64,000 nt of DNA. It comes from Cinclus cinclus (lineage: Eukaryota > Chordata > Aves > Passeriformes > Cinclidae). Both the position numbers and the translations under genes were made by a program. Under the pieces are notes generated by a model, which was not told the origin of the DNA, searched no databases, and was given only the letters and a program-made list of their open reading frames with translations. Position 1 is the stretch's first letter. Every line of letters begins with the position of its first letter. Below, in pieces: positions 35,391 through 47,859 of the stretch. The stretch lies in NCBI RefSeq assembly GCF_963662255.1, contig NC_085067.1, positions 992,001 through 1,056,000 on the forward strand, read 5' to 3'.

Positions 35391-38099
35391 AACTGTGGCC
35401 CTCAGTAATCCTTTCTCTCCTCGCTAGCTCAGCCTTTGTAATTCCTGTAAGCTGCTCACAGGCAGGAGTTGGGATATTCACACAGCCAAGTGGATATTGT
35501 GCAAGTGTTGATTATCACACACGGCTCCAGCTCCTCCTAAGCACAGAGATGTTCTATTAGCATGGAACCTAAATCTGCCAGCATTAACATTATAAGCCTA
35601 ATTTTTCCCCCCCTTTTGGGGCTTTGAATCCTGGTTTTAAAACTTGGATCAGAGCTGAGAGCAGGACGAGCGAGTGCATTCCTCAAAGAGCACTTGGCCT
35701 TGGGAGCTCCTGTGGGCTCTGCAGCACTGTGTGTGTGTGCAGAGCCATGACAGCTTGCCACAAAAGAAAGTTGAAACCCTTCCCTGACCCACCTGGCATT
35801 GTTTTCTGAAGCAATTCAATATAAAGGGCATGCAAAGCAAGGGAGGATAGGCTGAGCCTGGGGGTGGGCTTTGGAATGAGACGTTTATTTCCTTAAGTTG
35901 CGTGCTGGAATTTGTAAAGGAATCCAGTAGGAATATTTACTTTTATTTAAACATAAATAAAGAAGATGCAGGCTATCTGGTGCCCCAGGGATAGCTAGAG
36001 AAAATCATGAGGGGCATTAAACATATCTGAATTTTCAGGTAGCTGTAGAGTAGGATATTGGGTCGTTTTCCTCCATCCTGAGCACAGGCCTTTGAGTTAG
36101 CCAAGGTTATTGCTGGCCAGCTTTCCAGCCTGCCTAACGGGACATTTTTTTTATAGCAGGTCTAAAACTTTCCTGAAAAATAGTGAAAACTTAGGGGAAC
36201 CTTTTGGCTAAGGTGTCCCTTGAAGGAGGAGAGCTCTGGAGAGAGGGGCATCCTCAGGCTGGAGCTGACCTTGCTCTGCTCCTTCCCAGCGTGACCTTGA
36301 GCTGCTGAAATCCACAGCCAGGAATATTAAGATTAAACTGATGCTGATTTTCATTTTCTGTAATTCACTGGGCTGTAATTTATGGCTGTAACTCGCAGCT
36401 GAGCAGTGGCCACGGAGTGAGTGTGCTGACAGCCAAATGGCAGAGTGCCCACAGTGCACCCCTCTTTCCCTAGACCCCAAAGAAACAGTAGTTTCTTTCT
36501 TAAAGAGGTTTTTCCCCTCTTTAGTAAGGGCTAGAGGGCAGGGCTGTGCAGGGCAGGGACTTCTGGCTGCTGTTAGCATACAGTCCTTGGGGTGATGGAG
36601 GGATGACTGCATCCCTTTGGGGCTGGCTGCTGTGGGTCACACAGCAGTGCTGCTCCCCACAGCCACCTGCACAGAGCTGCCTTTCCCTGTCCCCCCTTCT
36701 GTGAGCAGCGAGGTGAAAGAATAACAAAAACCTTATTAAGATGTTTTCTAGGTAACGTTTGTTCAGCTGCGAGATGGCAAAAGATTTTTCAGAGTCTATT
36801 AGGCAGCCAGTCCTATGGAATCTTAAGGTTGATTTGAAAAATTGGCACCTAATGGTTTACAACTGGAATAAATTTTCAGAAATTGGGCTGGGGAGAGAAA
36901 CTCCTGCCCGTGTGTGTGGTGTGGTGGCGAGGGGCCACGGCTCCCTCCCAGCACTGCCTGGGATTTTTCCCTTCTAATTAGGGAATGTGAGGAGTTCAGA
37001 TCAGCTTCTGTGCATGTCTCTGTTTTGACAGAGTTGTTTGATGAGGAGAGGGCTGCTGGGGAGAGTCTCTCCTCCTGCCTGGAGTCTCTTTCTCCCCTTT
37101 CCTTCTCCTGCCGCATTTTGTAAAGGCCAAATCCTGAGAATCCCTGAAAAATTAATGGGGCCTCAATAGGTGCATTGCACCTGCTGCTCCCCCCTCTCAG
37201 CACCTACTGCTGGTCCCTGCTGAGCAGTGTGCAGGAAAACAGCTCCCAGCAGCTGCTCTTTTGTATGCAGAGCTGACCCAGAGCAGTGTGGGGTGCCCTG
37301 GGTCACCCCGACCGCTCCACCGCGATGCTGCAAATGTCAGGGCAGCTGTGTCCCCATCCTGCTCCCTGGGTGCCACCATCCGCCACCAAACCTCATCAGC
37401 GAGCTGCTGAATAATTGAAAGAGTTGCCTCAGAGGAGCTGGGCACAGGGGAAAGGTCTCTGCCTTCAGAAAGCATGAAAAAGTCTCTCATTCTGGTGTTT
37501 GAAATATTCAGAGGGATCCTGGAGGGCTCTGAACCCATAAGCACTTGTTGGTTTTTTTTTTGTCATTATAGAAAAGCCCTCTGTGGTTTTCGTCATTATT
37601 ATGCAATTTCTAGTTAGATGGTGCTTGTTTTCCAGCCTGGATTTAGAATGAGAGGTCCTGGAAAGCTTAATTTTTTAGGTTGGACCTGGCTGCATAAGTC
37701 ATCTCTTCCCCTTCTGTCTCATGAGGTCTCAGGCTCTGCCTCTTCCACCAGGACAGACAGACACTTGCTTCCCTGCCCAGGTTTGGTGCCTGACTGAGGG
37801 TGCTTAAGTGTTTCCCTCAAAAACTTGAAACGTTCCTGGTTTGCTGTGGTGACTTGTTTCATGCAGGGAGCCCCCAGAAGAGCAGAAGGCCAAGCCTGAG
37901 TGCTGAGCCATGTTCATCTTGCCGTGCCCTGCACAGCTGGGGTGGGGCTGTGCTCCTGCATCTCCTGAGCTTCCCTGCCCTCCAGGATTCCCAGAGAAGG
38001 TCAAAGGCCTCCCTTTTTCCCTAAGTAGATTGGGGTTGTTTATATTCCCTTTGTTAATGGAACACCAACTCCCCCAAAGGAAAGAAACAAAATAAAGTG

Positions 38100-38300
38100 A
38101 GAAGTCTTCTCCATTTGGCAGTGTGTAAAGGCTTTTTAAAGCTAAACAAGAAAACCAATTATTTTTCTAACTGCTTTACTCCTTCAAATCTTTCACTGTA
38201 ATGGAGATTTAGAATCCATCACTGTTTAGCTATTATTTCTGTGTAAAGAGTCATGCCCTATTGCACCAAGCAAACAGTCAATTTTTTCCATTATACTTCG
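38100..38300. promoter_or_regulatory. Candidate conserved noncoding element
   Basis: Non-repetitive AT-rich stretch with GAAAACCAATTATTTTTC, GTTTAGCTATTATTTCTG and a CCAAT box. Candidate by texture. Confidence 0.3.
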
Positions 38301-38614
38301 CTGCAAATAACAAGGGTATGGAATAAATGACCCATTTTGGAGCAGATCTCTCTCCATGTGGTGCCTGTGTCCCTGGAGGAGGGCAAGGAAGGGTTAAGGC
38401 ATTCCTGCGAGTTCTCTCCATTGCTGGGAGCTGCCACAGGCAGTGCCAAAGCCACCACTAACCCATGTCCCCAAGTGCCACATCCACACGTCTGTACCAA
38501 TGCCTGCCAAGCCTCTTGGTGGAGAAGCTTTTCCAAATATCCCAACCTAATCCTGCCCTGGCACTGCCTGGGCTCAGAACCTTTGCTAGAGGCACTGGGG
38601 CAGCCTCTGGCAAA

Positions 38615-38631
38615 GGGGAGGGGGGGGGGGG
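38615..38631 (+). repeat. G-rich run, 11 G with flanking GGGG
   Basis: GGGG, A, then eleven or twelve G, followed by TCCC. It could form a G-quadruplex. Confidence 0.9.
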
Positions 38632-38814
38632 TCCCTTGGGTCCCCAAATGTGCAGGGTCCCTTGGGAGGACTTCCCTGGCTGGCTGGGGAGCAGGCAGGG
38701 ATCAGGAGGGTGATTCTTCAATCTCCTCAGGGCTGTCTGACTTTTATTTAAATGCAGGAGCCTCGCAGGCGAGTGTGTGTTGTGTGAAAGTGTACTGCAC
38801 AAATATGTAGCCAG

Positions 38815-38985
38815 CAGCTGCTTTTTTAAAATTAAACAGACACTTGAGGTTAAAAGTCCCCAAGTTCAATGTAAACTTCCTTCTGTGCTATTAAGTTTGG
38901 ATCACATCCAAAAGCTCGATAATTTTATTTTATGTCATTGAGTCTGTTTGTTTACATTTTGCATTTCATTCACATCTCACTGTTG
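38815..38985. promoter_or_regulatory. Candidate conserved noncoding element
   Basis: AT-rich and non-repetitive, with TTAAAATTAAACAG, GCTATTAAGTTTGG, AGCTCGATAATTTTATTT and TTTGTTTACATTTTGC (a forkhead-type TGTTTAC). Confidence 0.3.
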
Positions 38986-41218
38986 GGTTTTTCTTCCCAG
39001 CTCAGGCTTCACTGCCAGAGATCAGCTCTTACATTGGAGCTTTCCAAGGGGGAGGGCAAGGTGTGAACACAAAAGCTTGGTTTTATTTAGTGACTCTTCC
39101 TGTCTTTAAAGGCATTTTAGTGGCAGCAGTGTCTGTGGCAGGGCTGGGCAGTAGCTCTGGGTGTCCTGGGGCACTGCCTGGGTTCTGCTGCCCAGGGCTC
39201 TGGTGCCTTGGAGCTGTGGAGCAGAGGAGGATGCAGCTGTCTCACAGGAACAGCTGGAAATGACAGTGAAGGCTGGAATAGGAAAGTGTGATAAATTAAT
39301 GGACTAAAACACCGTAAGGGACTCGTTAAAAGAAATAGCTTTAGGAGAAGCTGTGAGGAGGATTGGAGTGTGAAGGGGAACAGCCTCTGCCAAAGCTCTG
39401 GATGTTTCTGGGAAAGAAGGGGAAGTGCTGGTGCCTTTACACAGCCTGATCATTAGGAGAAATTGATCCTTATGGGGAAGTTACAGCTTTTAAGATGGTT
39501 GAGGGAAAAGGGAGGAAGCTGGAAGAGTTGATTTAGGCTGGCAAGAGAGGGGTGATGCCTCTCCCAGTGTCTTGGGATTCAGCACCTGCAGAGGATTATT
39601 TGACTGAGGAGCAGAATCAACGAGGGAACCAGAGGAAGTAAGATCAATAGATTTAGCCTGGAGGTTGAAATTAAGTTTAAGACTATCAGTAGGATAGTGA
39701 AAGGAGTAGCATAGACTGTTGCTTAAGACAGTGAAGGTCTATAAGACACAGAATGTCCCTTCCAGTGCCATGTTCCCAGGATTTTCACACTCTTATTTCA
39801 CTCCTCTGCTACTCTGTTTGACTTGCATGATGAAGTAAAGATTTTTTTCTTTCTCCTTCCCTCCCCCCCTGCCTTTTAAAACTATTTTTTATATAGCCTG
39901 TTCCCAATTGAGGCTTTTATTGAGAAACAAATGCTTCTGGTTAGCTTCCGTGTGGAATCTGTCCAGCTTTAAACCGTTGCCATGAGCAAAATTCATTGAC
40001 AGAAAAAAAAAAACAAAACAAACATTCCCCAAGATGGGGCACTTCTTTAAAGGGAAGGAATTTTTATATATTTAGGTCTGTGTACAATAGATGCACGTAC
40101 ATGGCACACAGAGACATTCCAAGCAGTGCCCTGGGGCTGTAGCCAAGTGGGGAGGTTACATAAAGCCCAACTGGGAGCCAGGGGAGTACCTTGGCTGGGA
40201 AGTGGGAAATGTGTGTTGGGTCAGTGTGGTTTGCAGTGCAGGAAGGGCAGGAATGCCCTGAGCCCGTGGAGGGTGCCAGGTCTGTGAGCGACAGAGCGGC
40301 TGGGAAAGAGGCTTTGGAGTTTTTTGGTGATGTGGGGTTTGCTGTTCGCTTGTTGTTTGTTTGTTCCTTCAGCTGCCTTAGCTCAAGGGAGCACGGCTTG
40401 AGTCAAATCTCCTGGGTAGTTGTGTCCTTCTCATGCAAGCCTGTGTTGCTCTCTTCTCCCTTCCCTTTGGGCAGGAGCTTGTTCCAGCTTCCCTTCCACG
40501 CTCTGCCCCCGGCAGTGCCTGCAGCCTCTGCCTTTGCTCACAGCATCCTGTACCAGAGAAGGGGAAAGCACTGAACAGTCTCTATTTCATCTACCAGATG
40601 TTGTTTTGTGCTCTCGCTGACCTTGACCAAAGCCAGGTGCTCTGGAGGCAGAGCCCAGCTCAGATCTGTCCCCTGGCAGTGCTGTGGGCTCTGCTCCACC
40701 GTGGCCCTGGAGGGAGGATCTGCCCCAGCCACGGTGGCTCCAGCCAGAGGAGCTGTTCCTGTGGCAGGACTGGGGTGTCCAAGGGGTGCCAAGAACTAAG
40801 GGAAGGAGAGCAGAGGAGACTCTCCTCTGGTTTGTGAACTTCACATCTGCCAAAGCTCAGCGCTGGACAGCTGCTTCCTGCTGCTGCTCTCCTCTCTCCC
40901 ACCTTTTTTGTAATTCCAGAACAACATATTGAGGGGTTTGCTTTGTTCTTGTTCTTGCTTTTGTTTTTCCAAGGCAGCGAACGTGTGTTAGACAAACATA
41001 ATGAAACAATTTAGAAAAATAAAAGGAATGGAAATAACCTAGTATAAAGTGGCAGAGAAAAACCACTCTTGGCATCATCAGCTGTGCTCACGGTGAGGCA
41101 CAAACTATCTCAGCACGTCAAAGACACTTAAATCTGCTTCATCTGAGAAGCCCTTTGTGGAGGCAGCACTGCAGTGCATCCACTGCTGGTGGGGTACAGA
41201 GAGCCCGTGGTGACTCCT

Positions 41219-41273
41219 GGTTTGGTTTGGTTTGGTTTGGTTTGGTTTGGTTTGGTTTGGTTTGGTTTGGTTT
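41219..41273 (+). repeat. (GGTTT)11 pentanucleotide microsatellite
   Basis: Eleven exact copies of GGTTT in a row. Perfect identity means recent expansion, and the locus is probably length-polymorphic. Confidence 0.97.
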
Positions 41274-42984
41274 CTCACAGGATTTTTCTGGCCAGAATTT
41301 TATTATTGTTTCGGATCTGTCGGACTTTTAATCCATCCTCTTAAAGAGTGCTGGGAGTAAAGAAGCAATAATTAAAACCCCAAAGCCCACATCAACCTCC
41401 CACCTCACTGCTGAGTTTGTTCACTGAAAGGTTGGAGGAACTGGGCTCTGGAGGTGGCTTTGTCTTGCTTTGATTTCCTGAATAGTGGTATCTCTGGAAT
41501 GCTGGGTTTGGGAAAACCTTGTCTGTTTGGAGATGTTTGCAGTGTGGATGTGGGGGCTTTGGAAGTGATCATTTTCTGATCTGCCTAGAGAAACAACTGT
41601 CTTTTATCATGGTTATTGCTGGGGAGTCTTAATGAACTAAAAGACCTCCTGTCACAAGAGTCCTTAGCAAGATGCTTGTATTTTTTTTTTTAAGTGAAGA
41701 AAATTGTTTCTTCCCTTTTTTATTAAACACTAGTGCAGGTTCAGTCTGTGTTCTGGTGAGTCTTTAATTGGCACAAAAGGGCAGTTTAGCTTCATCTTAA
41801 GGAAGAGTTGTCAAACAAGCTGGAATTGTTTGGCACTCAGAAACATGCTGAGCAATAGGCCGTGATTTGCATCTTCTTCTCAAACATCACCTAGTGCTGG
41901 AAGTTACTTCATTGGCATGAAATGAGCCTCTAATGAAGACACTTCCCCAACGCTGATGCTGCCCCTGCAAGAAATAGATTTCTTGTCAGAAGTGTAATTT
42001 CTGGGCTGGAGAAGGCAGATTTAACCCCCTGTGTGTTGTGGCTGCGCGAGGTGCCAGCTGAAGGAGCTGACTTGGCAGGAAGGTGTTCATGGAGCTGGGA
42101 CTGCCATGTGTTCAGACAGCCCAGGCCTGTGGCTCTGTCCCTCCCTTTCCCCATCCCCTGCATCTCTGAAGATTATAAACCCCCAGATCTTGTTTTGATC
42201 AGCATGCGGATGTTCTGGAGCATCTTGAATTGAATCAAGGCAGCAAGAAATTGGTTTTTGCAAAGGAGCTTCTTAAATGAAAGAATTCCATTATGTAATT
42301 TATTTTTTTTAAATCCATGTAGTAATTCCTTTAAATTCTGCTGTGTATCTCTTGTATAACATAGTGGTTTGGGCCATTACTGGGGCATATTTCATTAACG
42401 ATGTTTTTTACTTCCCGAGTGTTTCCTGGGGTTCCTTCTGCAGGCTGGGAGCTGGTGCTGTGCTGTTCTGCAGAGCCTGGTGAGGGTCAGCGATGCTCAG
42501 GAGGGGCAGGTGTGGTGTTTGGAGGTGAAGGGTGCACACAGGTGTGCTGATGGAGGCGTGGGGGTTCTCCCAGGTGGGTCCGGGGTTCTCCAGGAGCCTC
42601 TGCCCCACCAACCTCAGCACTGCTGGTCAGGAACGGGGCTGCTCCCACGTGTGATGTGCTTTGTGCCTGCCCTGATCAAATACACAAGGAATTAAACTGG
42701 AAACCCTTTTTATGATTCTGGCTATTTGTTCAGAGAGAACACGAAGCAGAAGCTCTGCAGGTGTAGGAGGTTTCTCCTGCAGGAATGGACTGAGCTCTGG
42801 GGGTGATGAAGGACACTGGGCTGGGCTGGGCTGTGCCCCTGGAGAGCAGGGAGGTGCTGGGGGGCTCCAGGGTGCTGCTGCAAACACCAGCCTGGGGGTC
42901 ATGGCACAGTCCTGCTCAGTGCAGACGCTGCTTAAACCCTTCAGAACCCACTTCTCCGCCACGCTGTCAATTTAACCTTTTGTT

Positions 42985-43578
42985 CTAATCCCTTTTGTGG
43001 CGCTCGGGGTTTCGAAGTCCAGGAGGACAGGGCAGTGCTGCTGCTCTTTGCAGGTCAGGCCCAGCAGTGCCAAGGCGAGGGCAGAGCCCAGGAGGGACAG
43101 CCAGGAGGGAGCAGGGGCCACGATCCAGTGGTCCAGTGGCCATTGGTGGCAGGCTGCTCTGCCCTCCTGGGTGTTCCCACCAGCCCTGCTCGCAGTAATT
43201 GCTCAGCCTGCTCTGTTCTCCTGGGGCTTCCTTTTGCTCCGCGCAGCTCCTCAGAGCAGCACTGCCAGCACGGGGCCGGGTGGGAAATGGGCACCACAGA
43301 CCTCGGGCATCCCCTCCTGCAGCCCCCAGCCCTTCCACAGCCCGGCCTTGGGCACTGCCAGGGATCCAGGGGCAGCCACAGCTGCTCTGGGCACCCGCCC
43401 TCGCAGGGAAGGATTGCTTCTCAGTATTGAATCTAACCCTGCCCTGCTGTTTGGGAAGTGTCTGTGGCGAGGGCTCTGCTCCCATCACCCCGCTGAGGTC
43501 CTGGGCTGGTTTTTTGGCTGGCATTGGGGTGTCTCTGACAGCCTGAGCCCTGCTTCCCCCTGCCACGAGCCCCTGTGA
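42985..43578. other. GC-rich segment, no gene
   Basis: GC-rich stretch, open in a frame on each strand for 193 codons. The frames lack recognisable domains and part of it is the CR1 fragment at 43330-43440. CpG content is modest, so I do not call a CpG island or promoter. Confidence 0.5.
43330..43440 (-). mobile_element. CR1 LINE fragment, short
   Basis: Shorter reverse-oriented CR1 piece recognised by GGCCTTGGGCACTGCCAGGG, GCAGCCACAGCTGCTCTGGG and GGGAAGGATTGCTTCTCAGT followed by ATTGAATCTAACCCT. The terminal 3' block is missing or too diverged to see, and the sequence to about 43470 may be more of the same element. It sits in a GC-rich stretch whose open frames on both strands are not genes. 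Confidence 0.75.
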
Positions 43579-44110
43579 TCTGGGGGGATTGGAGCTTTAG
43601 TTGGATGGAGACAGCTTTTAGGTCTCAGGTTTCATTTTGTTGCTGTTATTGTTGTTTTCCAAATTCCCTTCCGATCCATCTGCTCTCCTGACATCCTTTT
43701 TATGTTGTTCAGAAGACGGGGAAGGAGTTGCATTGTGAGCCGTGGTCAGGTCAAACGCCTCACTTTTATCTCTGCTCTCTGGTAGGTGATGGGCATTTGG
43801 GGAATAAAACACTAAGAACAGGGTTTAACCAGCCTTTGTTTGCTATTGTCCAGCTGGGCTTGAGACGGCAACAGAGATGGGAACAATAAACAAGGAGAGG
43901 AAGGAGAGATTTTAAACAGAACTGTTCTTTTTCTTCCTATTCCGGTGTTCCTGGAATCTGACACATTTTGCTTTTTAGTCCCAACTGTATCAGTAAAAAC
44001 AACACACAAGCAAGGTATGTTTGGCTCAGCACAGTTCTGGTTTTTGCTTAGTTTTTTTATGCATTTATTTCCATCTCTGTTTGTGGAGGGTATCTCTGTG
44101 TTCTGAAGGT

Positions 44111-44760
44111 GCTGAAAAGGAAATAATGACATTTATTGCCTATCCTGCCTCAAGTCCATGTGTTTACCCCACTATCCCCCACATTCCCTTGGGACATAGT
44201 GGTTGTCATGGGCCTTTGGGGTCACCATGCTGGAAGGGGCTTCAGGGCTGAGCTCCTCCTTGCTGTCTCAGGCAGCCTCATCCTGTGGCCTTTCCAAAAG
44301 CCTTGGGGTACTGCTGAGGTGGTGCTGGCTCTTTTTACCCTCCCTAGTACTGCTGAGAGCTTGTTTGACACCTTGCTTGTGTGATGGACAGGATCTCACC
44401 AGATTTATCCTCTCACTTTCTTGGTGGCTGTTTTATATCCACTCAGTTCACTTGCAGCTCTGTGGGAGTCTGGACCCCTTTGTTGAAAATCCCATCTCCA
44501 GAGTCATGCAGCAAATGCCAAAGCCTCCCTTTTTTTTCCCTTGCTGCTGGTTAAATCTGTGTTCACTGTGTGAGAGGTTTGCAGGTTGGTCTGTTGGTTT
44601 GATGTTATTTCTAAGGATGTTTGCAGAAGGCTTTGCTGTCTCAGCTCACTGTTGGGAATTTTTCCTACTTAGCTGCTATCATTTGGTCTTCCATGTTTTT
44701 GGGGGCTGGTTTCTCAGTCCCTGCTCCAGCCCTGTTCTTTTCCTTATAGCAGGTGACTGA
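44111..44760 (+). other. T/C-rich segment, origin unknown
   Basis: Pyrimidine-rich stretch with a 185-codon open frame (44203-44760) that reads as a hydrophobic, Leu/Cys/Phe-rich protein because of base composition. It has no recognisable domain. It may be part of an old insertion such as an LTR, but no ends were identified. Confidence 0.25.
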
Positions 44761-44790
44761 TTTTCACAGCTGATCAAAAAATGAGGGAGT

Positions 44791-44846
44791 TGGGCCAGTT
44801 TTGTTATGCTAAACAGCTTGGGCCAGTTTTGTTATGCTAAACAGCT
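44791..44846 (+). repeat. Exact 28-bp tandem duplication
   Basis: The 28-bp unit beginning TGGGCCAGTTTTG and ending AAACAGCT occurs twice, head to tail, without a mismatch (44791-44818 and 44819-44846). Confidence 0.96.
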
Positions 44847-45092
44847 TTTAGTCTTTTACAGATTGTACTCTCCCATTTCAACCCTTCTCCACACAAGCTT
44901 TAGTCTCTTGTTTTGCTCCTCTGGAGCATCCCTGGGGATCACAGTGTGAATGCCCCGGGATTGCAGCCTCAGGGTCCTGCCCCCTTCTCACATTATAAAA
45001 TCCTATGTAATGAAAGAGAATTTCCTCCCCGTTTTTGTTTCAGATCATAAGTACCAAGTAAGTAATACTGTGCTATCCCCTTCTTTCATCTG

Positions 45093-45105
45093 TTTTTTTT
45101 TTTTG

Positions 45106-45174
<69 letters not shown>
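45093..45174 (+). repeat. 82-nt T tract
   Basis: All T except GGG at 45105-45107 and a G at 45147. It is the longest homopolymer-like tract in the window. On the opposite strand it would be a poly-A tail, but I recognise no retroposed body beside it. Lysine-rich ORFs on the - strand are artefacts. Confidence 0.95.
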
Positions 45175-45179
<5 letters not shown>

Positions 45180-46822
45180 TGATCTCCAAGTGGTTTGCCT
45201 GTTGGATGCCTGTGGACTCTTGGGGGATGTTGTTTGTGCCAGCACTGCACCCTGTGCCCTGCTGTGCTGCCAGGCACTTGGGAGGAGTTTTTGGAAGGTG
45301 CAGGTGAGGCAGGGCTCCCAGACAAGGTTTGCCTTCCCCACTCACTCCTCTCTGGGCTTCCTACCCACCCACCTGTGGGAAGTTATCTTTGAAAATCTCC
45401 TCCTGCTTCAGAAAGGCTGATTTTAATAGCTGCACTGCTCTTAATTTCTAAACCTTGGGAGTAGCTGTGCAGTAGGAATAGAGCCTGGAAAACAAAGCAA
45501 TGAAAGGAAAGCTGTCCTGCTGCCTGGGCATGTTTGGTTAGCAGTGTCTGGGGATGCTCAGAGCTCTCCCAGCAGTGAGAGGGGTGGGAAGCTGCACCCG
45601 AAGCATCTGCAGTTCCTTGGGGTGTGTGATGTGTGTCACCCATCCTGCTGCACATAACAACAGCAACCCAACCTATTCCACCCAAGTAAATAACTCTGGA
45701 AGCAAATCTCTTGTCATACTGCCTTTATAAATCCCTCTTAAATTGAGGATGAGTGACAAGACACGATGGAGTCTCTGGAAGGGCATCTCTGATAGGGGTG
45801 GAGGAGCCTTTTCAGATCTGTTTTATACCTGGTTGTCATTGCAGCTGCAGGAACTGTGCTGCCCTTCACTGGCTGCAGGTCTTAAAATGACAACTGGGAG
45901 ATTGAAGGTGGTGATCCTTCTGCATGCTGCTTGGAGCTGCCTTTATTGGGCCTGGATCACTGGGAGGGAGGAGAGGAAGGGGATGCTGGCACTGCCCAGT
46001 GCAGGGGACATGGGTACAGCCCAGAGTGAACACAGGAGCTGGCACATGAGGGCACACAAAGGCTGCACGCCCTCATCCCAGAGCACGGAATCTGGGTGAG
46101 CTTATTAGATTTTCAAATGTTACTTAGCTTGATTGCAGCCTTTTTACAAAACGAGTTAAGACATGGGTATAAAAGATAATAGAACTATAAATTGCAAGTC
46201 AGGTTCTTATGAAATCAGTAAATTATTCATTTAGCTGTTGTGTTTGTGCTAATTTCATGTTGCTATGGTACCTCGGGGTGGAGCAGGGAGGTCAGCCTGC
46301 GAAGAGGGGAGCTTTGGGGAGGACAGAGAGTGTGGCACACAGCCTTCAGCTGGATGATAAATTGCCTCTTTATCTGCTGTTGTCCAGGGAGAGCCAGAAC
46401 AAGCCACTGAAAGAGGTGTTTCACACCAGGTAGCCATTTCTGGAATTAGACCAAAAATCACACATTTCAGTCTTCGAATTCGTTTGAGTGTGCTTTGTCT
46501 TTGTGACACCTCTGCTCGGCCTCTCCCTGGAGACAGACAGATCCCAGCATCTCAGTGCCTCCCTGATGTAGTGCAAGGTGGAAATAAGATGATTTTCCAC
46601 CCCAAACTGCTCTGTGGTTCCTTGATCCTGTGATCCCTGCTTCCATGGTCCTGCCTCTGCTACAAAATGTGGTCAAGACTCTTTCATTCCAGACCCAATA
46701 TTTTTTGGGAAATGTGAGTCTTCTGAGCTGTCTCGGGTACAGCAGGTGAGGAAGACAGGATTTATAAAGTGAATGTGTCTCAACTGAGTGTTTCCCACAA
46801 AAATGGGAGGAAGGAGGGCAAA

Positions 46823-46834
46823 CCCCCCCCCCCC
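46823..46834 (+). repeat. Run of 12 C
   Basis: Cytosine homopolymer, G12 on the opposite strand. Confidence 0.93.
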
Positions 46835-47079
46835 GAGTCATCCAATCCAAGTATGTTCAGGCAGGGAGCTGCCTCTGTTCCTCTCCCTGCTACCTCTGGG
46901 CTCCACGTAAGTTCCAAGCACTTTACACCACTGAAGCAAATCTGGTAGGCTGTGGTACAAATGACCTGTGAGGCTGCACTTCCCAGAGGGGAGCAGCAGC
47001 TCTTCCACAACAGTGGTACCTGTTGTGCTGTGCCTGGTTAATTGAGCCCACTGTGGATGTTCAGGAGTGTAGGTATCTC

Positions 47080-47102
47080 TTTTTTTTTTTTTTTTTTTTT
47101 TT
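47080..47102 (+). repeat. Run of 23 T
   Basis: Uninterrupted T homopolymer. It lies about 115 nt upstream of the recursive-splice-like site at 47217. Confidence 0.95.
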
Positions 47103-47207
47103 CCTGGGGACACCAAATGCATGGAATCTGTGCCTGTAGGGGAATGTTTGTGGTCTTTTGCACTGGGTAACCCTCAGCCTTCCTGCTGGCCCACGTGCTA
47201 AGTGCTG

Positions 47208-47224
47208 CTGCACTCAGGTAAGGA
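47208..47224 (+). promoter_or_regulatory. Candidate recursive splice site
   Basis: CTCAG|GTAAGG joins an acceptor-like and a donor-like sequence head to tail with no exon between, the form used in stepwise removal of long introns. It lies about 37 kb into the 51-kb intron. The upstream pyrimidine tract is only moderate. Confidence 0.25.
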
Positions 47225-47335
47225 GATAATGATCACATCATTAAGACACTACTAAAACTGGCATTGCTTGTTAGGTCAACATATCGATCTTGACATTATG
47301 CTGCAAGATTTTTTTTTAGATAATGCTTGTCCATC
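47215..47335. promoter_or_regulatory. Candidate conserved noncoding element after a CAG|GTAAGG site
   Basis: Starts with CAG|GTAAGG (junction 47217/47218) and continues with AGATAATGATCACATCATTA, AACATATCGATCTTGACATT and a T run. AT-rich and non-repetitive. Confidence 0.32.
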
Positions 47336-47859
47336 CTGCCTCTTGCTCCAGGAGGAGGAATGGAGAGGGAGAGAGGAAATGCAGAACTGAAAGTGTCTTG
47401 ACACAGATCTTTCCCCTAGAATAAAAGCACTTTGCTCCTTAAAAGATCTGTTGTGCTGTGGAGATTCCAGCCTTGTTGCTGCTGATGGGGTTACTGGCAG
47501 ATTTCCTTTAAGTCCACAGAAATCCCGAGGTAGTTGCTGGGTTCCGGGCAGATGACTTGGTCATTGCAAAAACAGAACTCCTTCAGCCCCACGTGTTTGG
47601 GTGCCCAGTGCCTTGCTGGAGGCAGATGGGTTGGAGGGAGGCTGAACTGACCTGCCCTGGGGTCTGGCCCCAGTTCCCCATGACCCTCCAGCAGTAAAAG
47701 TCCCCTGAGCTCACTCTGCAGATAACCTCCCTGTGATGGCACTGCTTTTCTTTCCAGCTCGGTAGATATTTGCATTGTGCCCATCCTCTGAGCATATTAG
47801 AAATCTTGGAGATGCCTTTCCTGTCTCCCTGCAGAATAAAACACCTCTCACTTTTTAAT

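Noticed and set aside
42985..43578. 193-codon frames on both strands
   Set aside because: Open on both strands because the region is GC-rich. Part is CR1-derived and neither frame resembles a known protein.
44203..44760. 185-codon hydrophobic frame suggesting a membrane protein
   Set aside because: The hydrophobicity follows from T/C-rich DNA. It has no start context, no homologue recognised and no splice structure.
45045..45345. Lysine-rich proteins on the - strand
   Set aside because: Translation of a T homopolymer.
47491..47784. 97-codon - strand frame that looked protein-like
   Set aside because: I could not match it to any family, and it has no splice sites or partner exons. Left as chance or an old repeat.
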